The translations under genes were made by a program, and so were the position numbers. Below the pieces are notes generated by a model that saw nothing but the letters and a program-made list of their open reading frames with translations, ran no database searches and was not told where the DNA came from. Of a stretch of DNA of 5,167 nt, positions 5,156-5,167 are shown one piece after another. The first letter of the stretch is position 1. Each line of letters starts with the position of its first letter. Origin of the DNA: Actinomycetota bacterium (GTDB lineage: Bacteria; Actinomycetota; Acidimicrobiia; IMCC26256; BP-133); contig JAUZEX010000442.1 of assembly GCA_030838815.1 (NCBI GenBank), positions 1 through 5,167 of the forward strand, read 5' to 3'.

Positions 5156-5167
5156 ATGTCTGACGTA
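5156..5167 (+). CDS. Start of a downstream gene (truncated by the window)
   Basis: ATG at 5156 opens a frame reading M-S-D-V to the window edge. A GGGGGG run at 5144-5149 lies 6 nt upstream as a possible ribosome binding site, and a candidate minus-10 box and an upstream hairpin frame it as a separate transcription unit. Four codons give no information on the product; the call rests on start context alone. Confidence 0.4.

Overview
The window is very GC-rich, with strong G/C preference at third codon positions and GTG as well as ATG starts. The closest family resemblances (a transmembrane-anchored YceI protein, a two-gene MacB-type transporter with a Ser/Gly-rich adaptor, a membrane-anchored DUF5666-like protein) suggest a high-GC actinobacterium, possibly of the Acidimicrobiia type. 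That placement is inference from composition and family resemblance; no rRNA or other phylogenetic marker is present.

Layout. Positions 1-147 hold the last 48 codons of a plus-strand gene that looks like an isocitrate lyase/PEP mutase superfamily enzyme. It converges, with only 20 nt between stop codons, on a minus-strand gene (168-899) for an N-terminally membrane-anchored YceI-family (polyisoprenoid-binding fold) protein. A 210-nt divergent intergenic region (900-1109) separates that gene from a plus-strand cluster of four genes: an HlyD/MacA-type adaptor (1110-2510), a MacB/LolD-type ABC ATPase (2516-3259), a MacB-type FtsX-fold permease (3256-4479) and a small single-pass membrane protein with a DUF5666-like beta domain (4511-5089). 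Gaps of 5 nt, a 4-nt overlap and 31 nt, each with a recognisable ribosome binding site, support one operon. A perfect hairpin follows the last stop, and a new gene appears to begin at 5156, cut by the window edge.

How the genes work together. The ATPase and the permease together (247 + 407 aa) match the content of a single fused MacB. With the adaptor they form a MacAB-like mechanotransmission ABC exporter that would act on a substrate outside the cytoplasmic membrane. The substrate cannot be read from the sequence. The fourth gene is probably an accessory extracytoplasmic protein; it shares a Gly/Phe-rich C-terminal tail with the adaptor. The YceI gene is divergent, so any link to the exporter rests only on position.

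This looks like a recognisable actinobacterial transporter locus rather than a wholly new system. The points worth a second look are the low-complexity insertions and shared tails, the extra DUF5666-like component, a coiled-coil duplication in the adaptor, a perfect 12-bp tandem duplication at the YceI ribosome binding site, and a 327-nt stretch with no TA dinucleotide covering the divergent control region. No CRISPR array, tRNA, rRNA, insertion sequence or attachment site was seen.
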